From the NCBI GenBank assembly GCA_023678885.1, contig CM042958.1, positions 14,440,852 through 14,504,851 of the forward strand: a DNA stretch of 64,000 nt. The letters are read 5' to 3'. Under the pieces are notes generated by a model. That model saw nothing but the letters and a program-made list of their open reading frames with translations. It did not search any database and was not told the origin of the DNA. Below are positions 36,823 to 47,011 of the stretch, one piece after another. The number at the start of each line of letters is the position of its first letter. Position 1 is the first letter of the stretch. Made by a program: the position numbers and the translations under genes. The stretch is from Pogostemon cablin (Eukaryota > Streptophyta > Magnoliopsida > Lamiales > Lamiaceae).

Positions 36823-37311
36823 GACAAATTCTCTTGTAAGACGTTACAGATTATGAGACGTGTTATAGTATGTCTATTATATATATAAAGTATGTTTAAT
36901 ACTCCCTCCGTTCCATAAACAAATTAACACTTTTTCGTCCCATAAACAAGTTCACACCCCCAAATAAGGAAATACACACAAATCAATAACTCCACAACAC
37001 ACTTTAATTTCAAAATTGCCACCCCTTTACAACTATTTATTTTATAATTTATTTATTACCTAAAAATATCAAACTATCCCCAAAAAGCAATTTTTTTCTT
37101 AAACTCCGTATCTATATTAACTGCGAACTTGTTTATGGGACGGAGGGAGTAGTCGTTAAAGTATGTTTTCTAAAGTATGCATTGAAATATGATTTTAAGG
37201 TGTTAAAAAATGATTTATTATTGACATACTTTAACTACAAATAAGCATACTTTATCTATATAATAAACATACTTTAGTGATGGGTCGACCCGTCTCACAA
37301 GAGAGTTTCTC
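36823..37311. mobile_element. Mutator-like foldback MITE with perfect 9-bp duplication
   Basis: The 9-bp repeat atatcttta flanks it at 36814-36822 and 37312-37320. Terminal repeats are gacaaattctcttgtaagac and (reverse complement) gagaaactctcttgtgagac. The arms continue as complements inward (agtatgtctattatat / agtatgtttattatat) up to a nested Stowaway. A 9-bp duplication points to Mutator. A relative lies at 61785-62008. Confidence 0.8.
36902..37149. mobile_element. Stowaway MITE nested in the Mutator-like MITE
   Basis: Near-perfect termini ctccctccgttccataaac and gtttatgggacggagggag, flanked by TA (36900-36901, 37150-37151). 248 bp, non-coding. It is the best preserved Stowaway in the window. 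Confidence 0.9.
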
Positions 37312-37551
37312 ATATCTTTATATTTAGAATTAAAAATTAAATCTTAGATAAATAAATCAATTAATAAAAATATATCTTCAAAAATTTTGAGTATATTCTC
37401 ATTATTAAATTAAAATATGCGTTTAATATTGAATTATCTAATTAATTTTTTTATAAAATATAATGCATCCGCATATTATGCGGGAATATGTATTCGTTAT
37501 ATATAAATAATTAGCAATTTATATAAAATATATAAATTCAAATAAATAAGA

Positions 37552-37797
37552 GTGAGGTTCTTGTGCCCATAGGGACACACTGTGCACCTTTAGAATTTAG
37601 TATTATGAGTAAGAATATATTTTTTGTTCTAAAGAGTATACACTTTAATTAATAAGGGTACACCATTTTGTTGTAAAGGGTATACACATTTTTTTTAGAA
37701 AATAAAGGGTACACATCTATGTACTAAATGGTATACAATTTAACATAAAATTCTAAAGGCGCACGGAGTGTGATCCGTGTGCACACAAGTTTTTGCC
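37552..37797. mobile_element. Copy of the CACGGA-hairpin element family
   Basis: Left end: gaggttcttgtgcccatagg, then gtgcacctttagaattt. Right end: aaaattctaaaggcgcacgg, then a hairpin (cacggagtgtgatccgtg), then cacacaagtttttgcc. The two ends are imperfect inverted complements over about 40 bp. The middle has repeated 'gggtacacat' and 'gggtatacac' words shared with 3750-3940. Confidence 0.65.
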
Positions 37798-38910
37798 AAT
37801 AAATAAATAATAATATTATATATGGAGTATAATAGTGAAAATAAAAAAAATTAAATATAAAAGTATATAATCCTTAGTTTTAGACAAAAAAAATTAATGA
37901 TATACAAGATAATTTAAATTTAAAATAACTTACAAAATATCAAATTATCATAAATTTTTTATTTATTACAAAAAAAATCAAATTTTGATTTTTTTTAATT
38001 ATCATTTTTATTTATTAGTTAAAACTATCATATTTTGAAATAACATACACACTTTATATAAAAACATTAAATTTATTTGAAAAACGTACATTATATCCAG
38101 GATTTTATAAGTTAATAAATAAAATATATACATTATTATTATTATAAATTAAAAAAAATTAACTGAATTAGGTATTTGATAGGTTCATAAATAAAAAAAA
38201 ATTAACTAGAATTAGGTATTTGATAGGTTAATAAATAAAAAAAATTTAACTAAAGTTAGGGGCGGGTTCGGGAGGCCCGCACAAGCGAGTTCTGCAATGT
38301 AGGCAGCGTCAACGCAGGGCCAGCCTATTACCCCTCCATAAATTCATGCACCACTTACACACACAGTGCTGGGTGCTGTGACCGATTCTCACCGCCCACT
38401 TTGTTTTCCTTACTCATTAGTTTAAGGCAATTTTGTAGGTTCCTCATCACTCACTTTTATAGTCAATTTATCCATATCTATTTGGAATCCATATCCGATG
38501 TGGGATAGTTATAATACCAGGAAGAAACCCATATTAAATGCTTTACAACTATAAGTGGGTATGATTTTGTAAAGATTATTTAAAGTAAAGGTTATTTAAA
38601 TACGTTAGGTGACTTGATTTAAATTATTCTTGCAAATAAAATATCAAAAAAATTTAGGAGTAGAAGTAGTTTTTAACAAAATAATTATCTTAAATAATAT
38701 ATCATAAAAGAAATATCAACTGTTATAATTGACAGACTAGAGTTTTGGAATAAGACTAGCAGATATTTTTATTATAGATTTTGTTTGTGTGTTGTTTTTA
38801 AATTGCGAGTACCCTACCTACATCCTACATAAAAATTGATCACTTTATTTTATTTTATTTTTTTAAATATTATTTTTATTAAAATGATTATCACTTTCAT
38901 TTAAAAAAAA

Positions 38911-39365
38911 TTATCACTTTTTATATATTATACTAATTGTTCATGAAATATTTTAATTGGACGAATATCAATTTTTTTTATCAATTCACTCTTTATGAAA
39001 ATATTATCACTCTTATCCGTTCAATAAATTACTCATAAAATATTTTAATTGAATAAATAGTAACTTTATTTTTAAAATTCGAGCCTTCTAGTCCCGCCAA
39101 ACTCTACATAAAAATAAAAATGATCACTTTTTATATACTCCCTCCATCCCAGGTAATGAGGGTCATTTATTAGACGGAGGGAGTATCAATTATTTATGAA
39201 ATATTTTAATTGTCGAATATCACATTTCTTTTATCAATTATCACCCTTTAAGAAAATATTATCACTCTTATTCTTCAATAAATTACTCATAAAATATTTT
39301 AATTAAATAAATAGTAATTTTATTTTTAAAATTCGAACCCCACCCCCTACCCTACATAAAAATTG
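38911..39365. repeat. Tandem duplication, second copy holding a short Stowaway
   Basis: Copy 1 (38911-39116) and copy 2 (39121-39365) share 'atcactttttatata', 'gaaatattttaattg', 'aaaatattatcactctta' and 'aaattactcataaaatattt'. Copy 2 is interrupted at a TA by the 46-bp Stowaway derivative at 39138-39183, which copy 1 lacks. Confidence 0.75.
39138..39183. mobile_element. 46-bp Stowaway derivative
   Basis: Essentially two termini with almost no interior: ctccctccatcccagg at one end and agacggagggag at the other, flanked by TA. Confidence 0.7.
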
Positions 39366-39706
39366 ATGGCTTTTACCACAAGTTTAAGCAGTTTGGATGT
39401 GAAGTGAAGTGGGACTCCCTCTTTATGGTCTTACAATGAATCACTGCAAGAAAAAATAAAAATATATACATGGACTTTCTGCAATTTTTAGTATTAAGAA
39501 AAAAAAAGTTAATACAGAGATTACTTTCTGCAATATTTAGTATTAAGCAGGAGAGAAATGTAGGTTATTGAACAGCCATATAAATATTTTTCATATATCA
39601 ACCGATTTTTTTAATAAAATATTATACCTTTATTAATTAAATTGTATATAGCATTTAAAGTAAAATGTTATACTCTTATACATTTTGCGCATCTAGAGAC
39701 ACAAGA

Positions 39707-39995
39707 GACCACCTTTTTTTTAAATTGCATTACCATATAATTAGCCCAGACACCAACCTTTTTTTTTAAATTGCATTACCATATAATTAGCTGGTTGGTT
39801 GCATGGTTGTAGCTGAGTGTGCTATTGAACTTCAATTCATGTCGGTATATGTAACACATGAAAAAATGAAATCTGAATCTGACTTACACAGCATAATTTG
39901 CACTAGACTATTTGTTTTCACTCCAATGGTTGTAGCTAACTGTGCTATTGAACTCCAATTCATGTCAGTATAGGTAACACCTGAAAAAATGAAAT
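39707..39995. repeat. Two sets of direct repeats abutting the complex I pseudogene
   Basis: First set: a 42-bp unit (taaattgcattaccatataa) at 39707-39748 and 39749-39791. Second set: a unit of about 70 bp (atggttgtagctgagtgtgc) at 39803-39872 and 39926-39995. The second copy ends exactly where similarity to the complex I gene begins. Confidence 0.8.
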
Positions 39996-40844
39996 CACTG
40001 CACTGAACTATGTGAGTTTTGATTGTCTTACTCGATTAAATTAGCTTGTTAGGTTTTACCCCTTATCTTTTTCGAAATTTGAATCCGAATAACCACAAAT
40101 TTTGTACATCATCGGGCCATTTCATCAATAGATTAGTGTTTACCGTCTTTGGCTATGCAAAATCACGGTGGTTGGCTCCTGTTTCAGCAATGAATCATGT
40201 ATCTACTCATACTTGTGCCAAATAGATTTGTCAATATATCAATGTCTGTATTATACATGCAAAATTATTTTCATGAGATCTTTATTTAGATTGAACCCAT
40301 GCTTCAACACTTATTTAGCCTATTTAACTGGATTCATTTGCATGAGTTTGTTTAGTGGTAAACTCGCCGTATTTCAAATCTGAAAATTTGGATGATTGAA
40401 CCCCTCCTATAATGTAAAGAGAGTTGCAACATTACAAGCTTAGATTTTGACAGTTAATCTTTAATTTCCATTGAAATCTCTTGGGACATGTGATCTTAAT
40501 GATTTCTCTTTCTCCTTCAAGTTTACCTACTATGGTGCCGGCGTGAATATGATCTCCACCGGACACATACTTCGCTTACACGGAAGTGCATACCATGATT
40601 CAATAATTGTTTTTTAAGTTTCAACATATATTGGAATTTTAATTTCAAATGAATGATTAGATGATTTGAAAGATTTAATATAGTAGTATCACGATGCTTC
40701 AATATGTCTAGTTTAGTGTTATTTTTGTATGTGAAAGAATCTCTCTTCTGATTCACTCTTTTCAATTAAAGATTACTAAGGTTATCGAAGTTGCGCCTAT
40801 CCGTGTTTTTGAGGTTGCCACATTCTATTCCATGTTCAACCGAA
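39996..40844 (+). pseudogene. Partial copy of the complex I 24 kDa subunit gene, left part
   Basis: Similarity to the gene at 33178-36406 starts inside exon 2 (cactgcactgaactatgtga). It continues through pieces of introns, part of exon 4 (ggtggttggctcctgtttca), and exon 5 (gttatcgaagttgcgcctat), up to the point where the copia element enters. Exons 1 and 3 and blocks of introns 2-4 are missing. One intron-4 stretch is replaced by about 110 bp not found in the parent (40502-40612). Exon 4 is truncated and the frame is destroyed. Introns are retained, so this was a DNA-level duplication and not a retrocopy. Confidence 0.9.
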
Positions 40845-41899
40845 TGTTGGGTTGGGTTTCCAAATATGTGAAGAGCCCAATATCCAACAAGGTGGAAAAG
40901 CCCAAGTAGGCCCAATACTTAGGTTATATTGTCACATAAGTCATTGATGGGAATAAGTAGGAATGTGATAGATCAGCTCCACCACAATTGAGAAAAAGAA
41001 AAAGAAGAGCTGCCACCTACTCCCACCTTTCTCTCTTCATCTTCATCATTGTAAGATAATATTGCAGAAGCAATATCAACAGTTTCAACCATCGGATCGA
41101 GCTGAATCTTGGTCAGCACGTTCGGAACTTGTGGAGGTATATTCTGAACGGTGGAGATCGTGTTTGGAGCTTTGTGTTGACGGAAATCAGCCAAAAACAG
41201 AAGCAGGTTTTGGGCGATTCAGTTCTGCGCGGTTGAGAGGAAAGAGACGTTTCTCACAAACTAACCGTTGGATCAAGCTGTAATTTGAACAGCACGTTCA
41301 GAACTCATAGGGGTTGATTCTGAACGGTGGAGATCGTGGTTTGAGCTTTGTGTTGACGGAAATCAGCCGAAAACAGAAGCAGGTCTTTTGGGCGATTATG
41401 TTCTGTGCAGTCGAGGGGAAAGAGCCGTTTCTCACAAACTAACCGTTGGATCGAGCTGTAACTTGGACAGCACGTTTAGGACTCATAGAGGTTGATTCTG
41501 GACGGTGGAGATCGGATTCTGAGGGTTCTACAGTTGCGAACTCAGAACGTCAGTTTGCGTAGTTTGGTGAGGTCTTTCTAATCTCGTTGTTTGTTATCAA
41601 GTATTAATTGTCTTGATACGTTTGTGGTAGTTCGTCTGTGGTGGCAGATTGTAACTCTTGAACTTTGTCTCATAGTGAAGTTTTTGGTGGGCTTCGGTCC
41701 CGTGGTTTTTTACCTTCTCACATTGAGGAGGTTTTCCACGTTAAATTGCTTGTGTCGTGCATTGTTGATTGCTTGCTTTATCGTGCATATTATTATTAGG
41801 ATTGTTTCCTGCTAGATTCACACAAGAGAGGGATAATTGATCATTCCGCTGCGTAGACGAATAGTTTATTATTTGATTATTCGTGTGTTTATCCCAACA
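40845..41899 (+). repeat. 5' LTR of the copia element
   Basis: 1055 bp. It contains 2.4 imperfect tandem copies of a repeat of about 177 bp starting at 41089, 41265 and 41443 (each starts ccrtyggatc and holds gaacggtggagatcgtg), ending near 41515. In Tnt1-like elements U3 repeats act as enhancers; whether that holds here is inference. Confidence 0.95.
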
Positions 41900-41902
41900 A
41901 AG

Positions 41903-41914
41903 TGGTATCAGAGC
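41903..41914 (+). other. Primer binding site (initiator Met tRNA)
   Basis: TGGTATCAGAGC, the standard complement of the initiator Met tRNA 3' end, three bases after the 5' LTR. Confidence 0.95.
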
Positions 41915-41943
41915 GGGTTGCTGCTCTGTGCCTTGTGGTGAAT

Positions 41944-44900
41944 ATGGAAACCAATACTAATAGAATGGTGAATCTCAATGGTTCTAATTATCATGTGTGG
42001 AAAGGCAAGATGGAGGATCTTCTTTATGTGAAAGATTATTATTTGCCTGTATTTGAAACTGAAAAGCCTAATGATAAAACGGATGAGCAATGGGCAATAT
42101 TGCATCGTCAAGTATGTGGTTACATTAGGCAGTGGGTGGATGATAATGTATTGAACCATGTGAGTGGAGAAACACATGCACGATCATTGTGGAAAAAGTT
42201 GGAGGAACTGTATGCTAGAAAAACTGGGAACAACAAGTTATTTCTAATCAAGCAGTTGATGAATTTGAAATTCAAGGATAGCACTCCTATGACAGATCAC
42301 TTGAATTCATTTCAGGGCATTATTAATCAATTGTCGGAAATGAATATCAAGTTTGAGGATGAAGTACAGGGCTTATGGCTTCTTGGTACATTGCCGAATT
42401 CATGGGAGACATTCAGGACATCTTTGTCTAATTCAGCCCCCAATGGTACCATTACAATGGATTTGGTTAAGGGCAGCGTTTTGAATGAGGAAATGAGGAG
42501 AAAATCGCAGGGTCCTTTACAGCAATCAGAGGTTTTGGTTACAGAGAAGAGGGGGAGAAGTAATAGTAGAGGTCCAACAGGCAAGCAAAAAGGCAGGAGG
42601 AGTAAATCCAATAGATACAGCAAGGTTGAGTGTTGGAATTGTAAAACTCCAGGACACATAGCAAGGTATTGCAGAAAACCCAAGCAAGATGACAAGAAAG
42701 AAAATGGGAAAGAAAGGAAGAATGAAGAAACGAAAGATAATGATCGAGTGTCTGCTGCAACAGGTGATTTTCTTATCTTTCGTGATTATGAAGTGGTCAA
42801 TCTTGCATATGGTGAAAGCAGTTGGGTGATTGATAGTGGGGCATCCATACATGCCACATCTCGTAGAGATATGTTCACATCCTACATGTCAGGTGACTAT
42901 GGTAATGTTAGGATGGGTGATGATGGCTTAGCTAAAGCCATTGGCGTTGGAGATGTATGTTTGCGGACTAGTAATGGTGCTACACTAGTTTTGAGAAATG
43001 TGAAGCACGTGCCTGATCTTCGGTTGAACTTGATATCTGTTGGGAGACTTGATGATGAAGGTTTCTGCAGTGTGTTCTTCGATGGTCAGTGGAAGCTTAC
43101 AAGAGGTTCTTTAGTTGTTGCTAGAGGTCAAAAACATTCTTCGTTGTATTTGATGCAAGCAAAGTTACTTGATGGCTCTATTAATGCAGTTAAGAATGAG
43201 GGGATAGTTGAGTTGTGGCATAGCAGACTCAGTCATATCAGTGAAAAGGGATTGAAGATTTTAGAGAAGAGAAATCTCATTCCAGACTTGAAGAATGCAT
43301 CTTTAAAGAAGTGCTCTCACTGTTTGGCGGGAAAGCAGACTCGAGTTGCTTTCAAGACCTCAACTCCTACTAGAGCATCAGGTATACTCGATTTAATTTA
43401 TTCTGATGTTTGTGGTCCTATGAAAACTAGAACTCTTGGTGGTGCTTTATATTTTGTTACTTTTATAGATGATCACTCAAGAAAGACCTGGATCTACACG
43501 TTGAAGACGAAAGATCAGGTGCTCGATGCATTCAAGCAGTTTCATGCCTTAGTTGAGAGACAGACTGGGAAGAAGTTGAAATGCATCAGATCGGATAATG
43601 GAGGGGAATACATTGGTCCTTTTGATGAGTATTGCAGAGAGCATGGTATCCGACATCAAAAGACTCCTCCAAAGACACCTCAGTTGAATGGTCTTTCAGA
43701 AAGGATGAACAGAACATTGGTCGAGAGAGTAAGGTGTCTGCTATCAGAAGCAGGATTGTCTTCATCATTTTGGGGTGAGGCTCTGAGTACTGTTGTACAT
43801 GTTTTAAATCTTACTCCGTGTGTTCCTTTAGACTTTGATCTTCCAGATAGAGTCTGGTCAGGAAAAGATGTTTCCTATAATCATTTGCGGGTCTTTGGAT
43901 GTAAGGCATTTGTGCATATTCCCAAAGATGAGAGGTCTAAGTTGGATATGAAGACTCGACAGTGTGTGTTTCTTGGTTATGGCCAAGATGATTTTGGTTA
44001 CAGACTTTATGATCCCGTGGAGAAGAAGCTTGTCAGAAGTCGGGATGTTGTGTTTGTTGAGGATCAAACCATAAGAGACATTGAGAAGACGGATAGCTCA
44101 GTTTCTACACCTGGTGATGACTTGATTGACTTGGAAATTGTTCCTCATAGTCAAGGTCAAGTAGAAGCTGAAGAGGAGAATCAGGATCAGCCTGATTTCG
44201 GTAATGATGAGCATGTCGATCATCCTTTGCATGATGAAGAGGATATCGATCAGCCACAACCACCTGATGTTCCAGAACAGGAGGTTCAAGAACCACCTAG
44301 AAGAAGTAGTAGAGCTCGTGTACCTTCTAGGATGTATCCTCCTGATCAGTATGTGCTCTTGACCGATGGGGGAGAGCCTGAATGCTATGGAGAAGCAGTT
44401 CATGGAGAACACAGGAATGAATGGTTGGAAGGAATGCAAGATGAGATGAAATCCTTGCATGAAAATGACACATTTGATCTGGTGAAACTACCAAAGGGGA
44501 AGCATGCTTTGAAGAACAAGTGGGTGTACAGGCTAAAACAAGATGAACACACCTCAAAGCCTCGATTCAAAGCTAGATTGGTTGTTAAAGGTTTCAGTCA
44601 GAAAGAGGGAGTTGATTTTGAAGAAATTTTCTCTCCGGTTGTCAAAATGTCTTCTATCCGTTTTGTGCTTGGTTTGGCTGCTAGTCTTGACTTGGAGATT
44701 GAGCAGATGGATGTCAAAACTGCTTTTCTTCATGGTGAGCTAGATAAAGAGATTTACATGGTGCAACCTGAAGGTTTCAAGGTGAAGGGAAAAGAAGACC
44801 ATGTATGCAAACTGAAGAAAAGTCTCTACGGTTTGAAACAAGCACCTAGATTGTGGTATCAGAAATTTGAGTCAGTTATGGGGGAGCAAGGCTACCAGAA

Positions 44901-45939
44901 GACTATTTCTGATCATTGTGTGTTTGTTCAGAAGTTCTCGGATGATGATTTTATTATATTATTGCTATATGTTGATGATATATTGATTGTTGGCAGGAAT
45001 GTTTCAAGAATTGACAGGTTAAAGAAACAGTTGAGCAGATCCTTTGCCATGAAGGATTTGGGGCCAATAAAGAAAATCCTTGGTATCAACATCACCCGAG
45101 ATAGAGCAAACAAGAAGCTGCACTTGTCACAGGAGAAGTATATTGAGAAAGTGCTTGAGAAATTCAATATGAGCAAAGCTAAAGTGGTTAGTTCTCCTGC
45201 TGCCACTCATTTTAAGCTTGGTGCTCATCATAGTCCTTCAACCGATGAAGAGAAGGAAGCAATGAGAAGAGTCCCATATGCTTCAGCTGTGGGAAGCTTG
45301 ATGTATGCAATGGTGTGTACGAGGCCTGACATAGCTCATGCAGTTGGTGTTGTTAGCCGTTATTTATCTAATCCGGGAAAGGAGCATTGGAATGCTGTGA
45401 AGTGGATAATGAGGTATCTACGAGGTACGTCTAGTTTGAGACTCACCTTTGGAGGTGGGAAGCCCGAGTTAGTTGGCTATACCGATTCAGATATGGGATC
45501 TGATGTGGACACCAGAAAGTCGATTTCTGCTTACCTAGTGACATTCGCAGGTGGCGCTGTGTCATGGCAATCAAGATTGCAAAAGTGTGTTGCACTCTCC
45601 ACAACAGAATCAGAGTACATTGCTGCAACGGAAGCATGCAAAGAGGTGTTATGGTTCAAAAGGTTTATGGAGGAGATTGGATTGAAGCAACAGAGGTATG
45701 TAGTATTTTGTGATAGTCAGAGTGCTATCCATCTCAGCAAAAATGCTGCATTTCATTCAAGATCGAAGCATATTCATGTGAGATATCATTGGATGAGGGA
45801 TGTCATCAATGATAAGTTGCTTGAGCTTGAAAAGATTCATACAGATGATAATGGTGCTGACATGATGACGAAGGCATTGCCTAGAGAGAAGCTCGAGGTA
45901 TGTCGTGTGATAGCCGGAATGGCTAGTCTCTCCACATAA
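41944..45939 (+). CDS. copia gag-pol polyprotein
   Basis: A single open frame, 1331 codons from the Met at 41944; an earlier in-frame Met at 41902 overlaps the primer site and is less likely. Order (numbered from 41944): gag with YHVWKGKMEDLL near the N-terminus and a CCHC zinc knuckle (CWNCKTPGHIARYC, about 230); aspartic protease WVIDSGAS (about 294); GAG-pre-integrase/integrase with the HHCC finger (LWHSRLSH ... CSHC) and catalytic D, D, E (YSDVCGP, RSDNGGEY, SERMNRT); reverse transcriptase with LLLYVDDILIVG (about 1008); RNase H with YTDSDMGSD and STTESEYIAATEA. Integrase before RT defines copia. Closest by motif to Tnt1-94. All catalytic residues I can check are present, so the element may be autonomous. 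Confidence 0.95.
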   Translation: METNTNRMVNLNGSNYHVWKGKMEDLLYVKDYYLPVFETEKPNDKTDEQWAILHRQVCGYIRQWVDDNVLNHVSGETHARSLWKKLEELYARKTGNNKLFLIKQLMNLKFKDSTPMTDHLNSFQGIINQLSEMNIKFEDEVQGLWLLGTLPNSWETFRTSLSNSAPNGTITMDLVKGSVLNEEMRRKSQGPLQQSEVLVTEKRGRSNSRGPTGKQKGRRSKSNRYSKVECWNCKTPGHIARYCRKPKQDDKKENGKERKNEETKDNDRVSAATGDFLIFRDYEVVNLAYGESSWVIDSGASIHATSRRDMFTSYMSGDYGNVRMGDDGLAKAIGVGDVCLRTSNGATLVLRNVKHVPDLRLNLISVGRLDDEGFCSVFFDGQWKLTRGSLVVARGQKHSSLYLMQAKLLDGSINAVKNEGIVELWHSRLSHISEKGLKILEKRNLIPDLKNASLKKCSHCLAGKQTRVAFKTSTPTRASGILDLIYSDVCGPMKTRTLGGALYFVTFIDDHSRKTWIYTLKTKDQVLDAFKQFHALVERQTGKKLKCIRSDNGGEYIGPFDEYCREHGIRHQKTPPKTPQLNGLSERMNRTLVERVRCLLSEAGLSSSFWGEALSTVVHVLNLTPCVPLDFDLPDRVWSGKDVSYNHLRVFGCKAFVHIPKDERSKLDMKTRQCVFLGYGQDDFGYRLYDPVEKKLVRSRDVVFVEDQTIRDIEKTDSSVSTPGDDLIDLEIVPHSQGQVEAEEENQDQPDFGNDEHVDHPLHDEEDIDQPQPPDVPEQEVQEPPRRSSRARVPSRMYPPDQYVLLTDGGEPECYGEAVHGEHRNEWLEGMQDEMKSLHENDTFDLVKLPKGKHALKNKWVYRLKQDEHTSKPRFKARLVVKGFSQKEGVDFEEIFSPVVKMSSIRFVLGLAASLDLEIEQMDVKTAFLHGELDKEIYMVQPEGFKVKGKEDHVCKLKKSLYGLKQAPRLWYQKFESVMGEQGYQKTISDHCVFVQKFSDDDFIILLLYVDDILIVGRNVSRIDRLKKQLSRSFAMKDLGPIKKILGINITRDRANKKLHLSQEKYIEKVLEKFNMSKAKVVSSPAATHFKLGAHHSPSTDEEKEAMRRVPYASAVGSLMYAMVCTRPDIAHAVGVVSRYLSNPGKEHWNAVKWIMRYLRGTSSLRLTFGGGKPELVGYTDSDMGSDVDTRKSISAYLVTFAGGAVSWQSRLQKCVALSTTESEYIAATEACKEVLWFKRFMEEIGLKQQRYVVFCDSQSAIHLSKNAAFHSRSKHIHVRYHWMRDVINDKLLELEKIHTDDNGADMMTKALPREKLEVCRVIAGMASLST

Positions 45940-45943
45940 TCAG

Positions 45944-45954
45944 AAAGGGGGAGA
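45944..45954 (+). other. Polypurine tract
   Basis: AAAGGGGGAGA, two bases before the 3' LTR; primer site for plus-strand synthesis. Confidence 0.9.
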
Positions 45955-45956
45955 TT

Positions 45957-47011
45957 TGTTGGGTTGGGTTTCCAAATATGTGAAGAGCCCAATATCCAAC
46001 AAGGTGGAAAAGCCCAAGTAGGCCCAATACTTAGGTTATATTGTCACATAAGTCATTGATGGGAATAAGTAGGAATGTGATAGATCAGCTCCACCACAAT
46101 TGAGAAAAAGAAAAAGAAGAGCTGCCACCTACTCCCACCTTTCTCTCTTCATCTTCATCATTGTAAGATAATATTGCAGAAGCAATATCAACAGTTTCAA
46201 CCATCGGATCGAGCTGAATCTTGGTCAGCACGTTCGGAACTTGTGGAGGTATATTCTGAACGGTGGAGATCGTGTTTGGAGCTTTGTGTTGACGGAAATC
46301 AGCCAAAAACAGAAGCAGGTTTTGGGCGATTCAGTTCTGCGCGGTTGAGAGGAAAGAGACGTTTCTCACAAACTAACCGTTGGATCAAGCTGTAATTTGA
46401 ACAGCACGTTCAGAACTCATAGGGGTTGATTCTGAACGGTGGAGATCGTGGTTTGAGCTTTGTGTTGACGGAAATCAGCCGAAAACAGAAGCAGGTCTTT
46501 TGGGCGATTATGTTCTGTGCAGTCGAGGGGAAAGAGCCGTTTCTCACAAACTAACCGTTGGATCGAGCTGTAACTTGGACAGCACGTTTAGGACTCATAG
46601 AGGTTGATTCTGGACGGTGGAGATCGGATTCTGAGGGTTCTACAGTTGCGAACTCAGAACGTCAGTTTGCGTAGTTTGGTGAGGTCTTTCTAATCTCGTT
46701 GTTTGTTATCAAGTATTAATTGTCTTGATACGTTTGTGGTAGTTCGTCTGTGGTGGCAGATTGTAACTCTTGAACTTTGTCTCATAGTGAAGTTTTTGGT
46801 GGGCTTCGGTCCCGTGGTTTTTTACCTTCTCACATTGAGGAGGTTTTCCACGTTAAATTGCTTGTGTCGTGCATTGTTGATTGCTTGCTTTATCGTGCAT
46901 ATTATTATTAGGATTGTTTCCTGCTAGATTCACACAAGAGAGGGATAATTGATCATTCCGCTGCGTAGACGAATAGTTTATTATTTGATTATTCGTGTGT
47001 TTATCCCAACA
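45957..47011 (+). repeat. 3' LTR of the copia element
   Basis: Reads as the same 1055 bp as the 5' LTR, offset by 5112. It is followed by the second ccgaa of the target duplication and the rest of the interrupted exon. Confidence 0.95.

Larger units (their letters stand above)
36407..39995. other. Spacer with MITEs and tandem duplications
   Basis: It starts with the 3'UTR of the complex I gene (to about 36700; this part recurs at 47030-47350). Named elements are listed separately. 37800-38160 and 38360-38900 are AT-rich with nothing identified, apart from a GC-rich block at 38260-38350 (gggttcgggaggcccgcac) that I cannot place and a 46-bp repeat 'gaattaggtatttgataggtt' at 38165-38245. 39366-39700 shows nothing specific. 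Confidence 0.55.
40845..47011 (+). mobile_element. Complete Ty1/copia LTR retrotransposon (Tnt1/Tork type)
   Basis: 6167 bp with LTRs at 40845-41899 and 45957-47011, ending TG...CA (tgttggg / cccaaca). The 5-bp target duplication ccgaa is at 40840-40844 and 47012-47016. The LTRs start exactly 5112 bp apart, keep the same length, and I found no difference between them on reading, so the insertion should be recent. Primer site, polypurine tract and an uninterrupted gag-pol frame are all present. It sits inside exon 5 of the complex I pseudogene, in the same orientation. Confidence 0.96.

Noticed and set aside
39996..40844. Second functional complex I 24 kDa gene
   Set aside because: The presequence, most exons and all cluster cysteines are missing, and exon 5 is interrupted by the retrotransposon.
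40973..41815. Open frames repeated at 46085-46927
   Set aside because: They lie in the two LTRs of the copia element, which are non-coding regulatory DNA; their duplication simply reflects the LTR pair.
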